From contig JABCPU010000029.1 of NCBI GenBank assembly GCA_016800925.1, positions 248,001-312,000 of the forward strand: a stretch of DNA of 64,000 nt, in the 5' to 3' direction. Positions 60,208-64,000 of the stretch are shown one piece after another. Numbering within the stretch: position 1 is the first letter of the stretch; each line of letters begins with the position of its first letter. The translations under genes were made by a program, and so were the position numbers. The stretch is from Suillus spraguei. Lineage: Eukaryota > Basidiomycota > Agaricomycetes > Boletales > Suillaceae. The notes under the pieces were generated by a model. It saw only the letters and a list, made by a program, of their open reading frames with translations, was not told where the DNA came from and made no database searches.

Positions 60208-61015
60208 TCACCTATAGAAACCCTCTTGCTGAGGCCCTTTGAAACCGACTTCCTCGAGTTCTTTGAAGCCGGCTTTAGTATTACGATCCTGTTTCTCGAG
60301 CTACGCTTCGAGTGTACGGGAGTAATTTCGTCCGTTAATGTACCAGCTTCTGGCGAGGGTCAGATCTGATTGGACGTATACCTAAAAGGATGCACAATAT
60401 TCATTGAGCTCGGCAGAACATGCACGAGAAGGTCGTAAGAAGGTATCGTCCCACCTCTGAAGGTAAGGTTCAGTTTCAAAGGGTGAACACCTTGTCGGTG
60501 AAGAATGCTTGAGTCATTCATCCATCGTCCTGTTCAAAGCGATACGGGGTCATCTTATGGCAGAACGGATGCAAGAATAATAAAGATTCGCGTGCATGAT
60601 TTGCAGAGGTCGGACACAACCAGGTGGATCATTTTTGAAGAAGCTCTTCATAATTTTCATGTGCTCAAATACCTGTGCCTGATGAGGGACTAGCTATTTG
60701 ATGTGATGCACAACACTCACTTCGATGGACAAAATACGGTCAAAGCTGAAGATGTGAATTAGTGTATGGTCTACGCTTGACAGAAAGGCTGCTACCACTG
60801 AGTTTCATAGAATTCAAAGGTATTAAGCATCGGCAGTGATGATCCATTCGTTGAGTCTGACGCAGGTATTGTGACGTACCAACTAAGGTCCAGAATATCC
60901 ATCCCATCTGTTAGCTGTGCTCAGTTCTCGCAGTAGCTTTCTAACATCAAAACGTTTGCCTGTTCCAGCGTTACATAGCCAGTTGGATACAGACGAGAGG
61001 AATATTCAATGTTCG
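60208..61015 (-). pseudogene. CFAS/coclaurine N-methyltransferase-like pseudogene
   Basis: Six-frame reading of the minus strand recovers, in order: YSSRLYPTGYVTLEQANVLM and LESYCEN (about 61010-60935); LTDGMDILDL, the start of the SAM-binding motif; FDRILSIE (60744-60721); an intact-looking 48-nt intron (60673-60720, GTGAGT...GCACAG); VFEHMKIMKSFF; HKMTPYRFEQDDG, stop, MTQAFFTDKV; TFRGGTIPSYDLLVHVL; and DLTLARSWYINGRNYSRTLE. A short acidic tail ends GFYR. This is the order of the SAM-dependent methyltransferase family that includes cyclopropane-fatty-acid synthases and plant coclaurine N-methyltransferases. It is inactive: two conserved Trp codons are stops (TGA and TAG), another TGA lies before the SAM motif, the GCGWG loop is destroyed, and there are several frameshifts. 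Confidence 0.7.
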
Positions 61016-61483
61016 TATGGGCTTGGGCAGGAGAGAATGAAAGTCATGGACACCTGTCAACGCGTACTAAGTAGCGATCAAGAGTTTCAAGGCACGCGCG
61101 CGAATGTCCTCGATTCATGATTAATTTCTCGTAGTCATTAACGGCGTAGGGCACGGATTGTTACACGAAGAATGAGGTCTGGAACTGGGTCCTTCCATGG
61201 CATGCATAATATTGACCAGGAAATGAGGAAAAGTTAAAACATCCAGCCATTAGACTGATCCCTGGCTGGTTATATTACTTGCGGTCCTGTTAGAGAGCGT
61301 ATTGAGTCTGCAAATCATCGATAAACATTGCTAGTAGTCTCCGTTATGTAGAAATATATGTGAGGACCTAGTGTTCACAGCTAGGACTCAGGCTCCTGAA
61401 AATATGTTGTAGCAACCGTGAGAAACACCTAATTATAATACGTCTGTTTAGACTTTTCTCTTTACCGTGAACATGTGCGCAAT
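61016..61483. other. Promoter side of the Mdm31-like gene
   Basis: No coding sequence is recognised. This is the intergenic region before the next plus-strand gene. Confidence 0.5.
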
Positions 61484-64000
61484 ATGCACAACATGTCTGC
61501 ACCGCCATCCTTTGTGTTCAAGACTTTTGGAGTCCACTTTAACACACGCACAAATGCAAGCTTGCTACTGCATACTCGCCGTAGATTTCCTCGCCCCGAT
61601 ATCGATCGCTACGACACTATCCGCCTGTTTTTTCAGCGGCAGCTTGCAACACATAGTTCTACGCCAGTGACGCCACTACCAGCCTGCAGGAGATCTACGT
61701 TACACACGATATTTACTCAAAGTTCTTCTAGGTCATTTACCAGATGTGACTTCCGGGAACTGAGGTCCCTTCGGTCGCGCCATAGCCACTCGAGCGAGGA
61801 CGAGAGAGGTAGCATACTTGAGAGCGACCGCTTCCACCAGGAAAGCAAAGCACAGTTACCCGGCTCCGCCAGTTCTGTAAAAGGAGATTTAGGACAAGAT
61901 ACGGATGTCCATCCTCCCCCTCCACCATTAAATCTCGACAACTATCCCCGTCTGTACCGCAGATTAGCTCTATCCCTTTCTCACCTTCACCGCCCCACAC
62001 GAGACGACTTCCTGAAAGTAGCCAGTGGGTTCTGGCAACGTCTACGGATCCGCTTTAAGTGGTTTACTATACGTTCTTTCCGGAGATTTAATGCAGATGA
62101 CATTTCCGCTTTCATAACATGGTTCCTAATGAGCCAAACTCTATGGATATTGGTTGGAACGTGAGCTGAAAATACCTGGTCTGAAAATCTGATGACTTAT
62201 ACTACTCAGGACGACATTCTTTTCCGTGGTTTTTGCCACTGCTAATAGTTTGCGATTGCAAGGTGTGTGTCGCCTCTATGTAATCATATATATGTTTCTC
62301 ATTAGACATCGCAGAATATATAGCACGTGCCATAAGTAACTACCTCACCAGCGAGACTGGCGTCACAGTTATCTTCGAATCTGCCATAGTTCCCAAATGG
62401 AAGGACTCTCGCATCTCCTTCAAAAATGTATATGTCTCCCGCAGATCATCGTCCACCACCCGTCCGCGAGCGCCAAAAGAACATATTGGACATAAAGCGG
62501 CTGTTGGATATGATGTCAGTAGCCACCCTGCATACCACTATTTTGTGGATGACGACGAAGAAGTGGTCGAGAGTCACACCGAGGATGATGTCAACTATTC
62601 CATGTTTGACCTCAACGTAGACTCTATAGACGTCACTTTATCACTCCAGCACTGGCTGAGTGGCAAGGGCCTTGTGGAGGATGCTGTGGTCAAAGGCGTT
62701 CGCGGGGTACTAGGTGAGCATCTTTGTTCGTCGAACATCAACTTGAACTGAGGTCTGCAAACAGACCGTCGCTCTGTTTTCTGGGACCCAGAAAATCCAC
62801 TTGACCCGGCTGCATTCCGTCATGTTGGCCACCAAGGCGACTTTGAGATAAATTCCCTACAACTCGAGGACGTTCTTGTGACCGTATATCAACCTGGCGA
62901 TTTTAGGCCTTATACTGCCTCCATTTTTCGCGCAGACATAAAAACATTCCGGAAGCAATGGCTCTTCTACGACTTTTTGCGTGCGGAAAACGTTGTAGGG
63001 CAGTTCGATAACTGCCTGTTCAGTTTGCATAAACCTCAAAGCATCGGCCGAACTACTGAACAGGATCTCAAGGATGGCAAATGGTCGCGGATGGTAATGT
63101 GAATCGACCCTATCTCTGGTCAGTTCTGATACGTTAATCATAGTCTAGGATCCGCATCGATGGCGTTAATATTGATCATATGCAAAATTCCACGACATTG
63201 GAAGGCGGCCCCTTGTCGTGGATAACATCTGGCAAAGTTGATGCAGTGCTAGATATAAAATTTCCTAGGGACGCAGAAGATGAATTTGCGTTGAATGCCA
63301 TTCTGGGTGAGCTCGCAGATGCCATCACTACAGCGGCTACTGCTTCTCTACCCATTGAAAGGATACCTGGGCAGCGGGAGCTCGCAAAACCACCTCTTAC
63401 TGCACCTACGACCGATAACGAGAGAGAAGCTGATGATAGTCCTAAAGTTGTCATCGACATAGACTTGCGATTTAGGGATATCAAGGCTGCTGTTCCGCTA
63501 TTCACGTCGGATCTCTCATATGTCAACAGCGCACTAATAAGATCTATAGTGGCATTCATGAAGTGAGCGAAACATTCTATCTACCATGCTCGTTTCATTG
63601 ATTTGTCCAGCGCACATCATACCTTGGTTCCTATTCACTGCAGAGTGGTTAAAGATTTGAGTGATTATGACGGTGCATGGACTGTGAGTATCTTTCTGGA
63701 GTTTTCGTAATTCCACTCATACATTGGCTTTATAGATGTGGGAGAGTATGTTGTGTTTCTCATGTGATAACTTACTACTACTAATCACCTCAAATTGTAG
63801 CTGGCCTCATGGATGAACTTTCACAGAAGGTGGAAATAATTCGATTTCTGATCAATGTGATCTGATGAGCTTGCTTTAGATATACGATGCACTTGCTTAT
63901 CACGTCTCCCAAGTCAATTTGAACAGGCGAGTGAAAGCAGTCAGCGTGTGGTCATTGCAGATGACTGCCAGTGCTGTACTGTCTGCGCTGAGGAACCTAG
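61484..64000 (+). CDS. Mdm31-family mitochondrial inner-membrane protein (partial)
   Basis: Mdm31/Mdm32 proteins sit in the mitochondrial inner membrane and are needed for mitochondrial shape, inheritance and lipid balance. The first exon carries a basic, Ser/Arg-rich N-terminus fit for a mitochondrial presequence (TRTNASLLLHTRRRFPR). SGFWQRLRIRFKWFTIRSFR follows. The conserved DDISAFITWFLMSQTLWILV runs into the first membrane segment, then TFFSVVFATANSL. The intermembrane part includes VIFESAIVPKWKDSRISFKN, LQLEDVLVTVYQPGDFRPYT, KQWLFYDFLRAENVVGQFDN and IKFPRDAEDEF. The last visible segments (63960 on) are still inside the protein. The ATG at 61484 or the one at 61493 is the start. The 3' end lies outside the window. 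Confidence 0.85.

Overview
The window is nuclear DNA of a filamentous basidiomycete, most probably an Agaricomycete (mushroom-forming fungus). The evidence is many introns of about 45-60 nt with GT...AG ends, closely packed genes on both strands with short divergent and convergent spacers, and fungal families such as the Mdm31 family, LIM-RhoGAP and Agaricomycete-type membrane proteins. The transposon relics are of types common in mushroom genomes. I see no bacterial operon, CRISPR array, rRNA or convincing tRNA.

The left quarter (1-16.3 kb) is a transposon graveyard. It holds a decayed integrase-core gene (3.5-5.3 kb, minus), LTR-like pieces, three copies of one dispersed repeat (about 192, 6957 and 10552), RNase H scraps of a LINE-like element, and a coiled-coil gene apparently split by a 1.9-kb insertion. 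That insertion carries a 75-unit array of an 8-bp repeat. From 16.3 kb the host genes begin: a ZCCHC9-like zinc-knuckle protein, a fragment of a Tigger/CENP-B-type transposase tail, and a magnesium-transporting P3B ATPase (18.7-22.2 kb). A gene-poor stretch follows (22.2-26.1 kb).

From 26 to 43 kb the genes are dense: a Yippee-like protein and Vps53 (divergent pair), a single-pass membrane protein with a Ser-rich tail, a magnesium-chelatase-like protein (divergent pair), a conserved protein of unknown function and a BTB protein. A decayed gag-like retroelement ORF lies at 44.9-45.8 kb. Next come a LIM-RhoGAP-C1 regulator (46.3-51.1 kb, minus) and a complete two-gene PIF/Harbinger DNA transposon (52151-56066) with terminal inverted repeats and a TAA target duplication. 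The right end has an ELL-type RNA polymerase II elongation factor, a methyltransferase pseudogene hidden in what looks like intergenic DNA, and the 5' part of an Mdm31-family mitochondrial inner-membrane protein that runs off the window.

The genes do not form a pathway. They are mostly housekeeping functions (membrane traffic, transcription elongation, Rho signalling, Mg2+ transport, mitochondrial shape) interleaved with mobile DNA. The best-supported unusual items are the intact Harbinger element with its internal 73-bp tandem repeats, the methyltransferase relic, the octanucleotide array inside a broken gene, and a 41-bp near-perfect palindrome upstream of the zinc-knuckle gene. I found no convincing evidence of a wholly new biological system.
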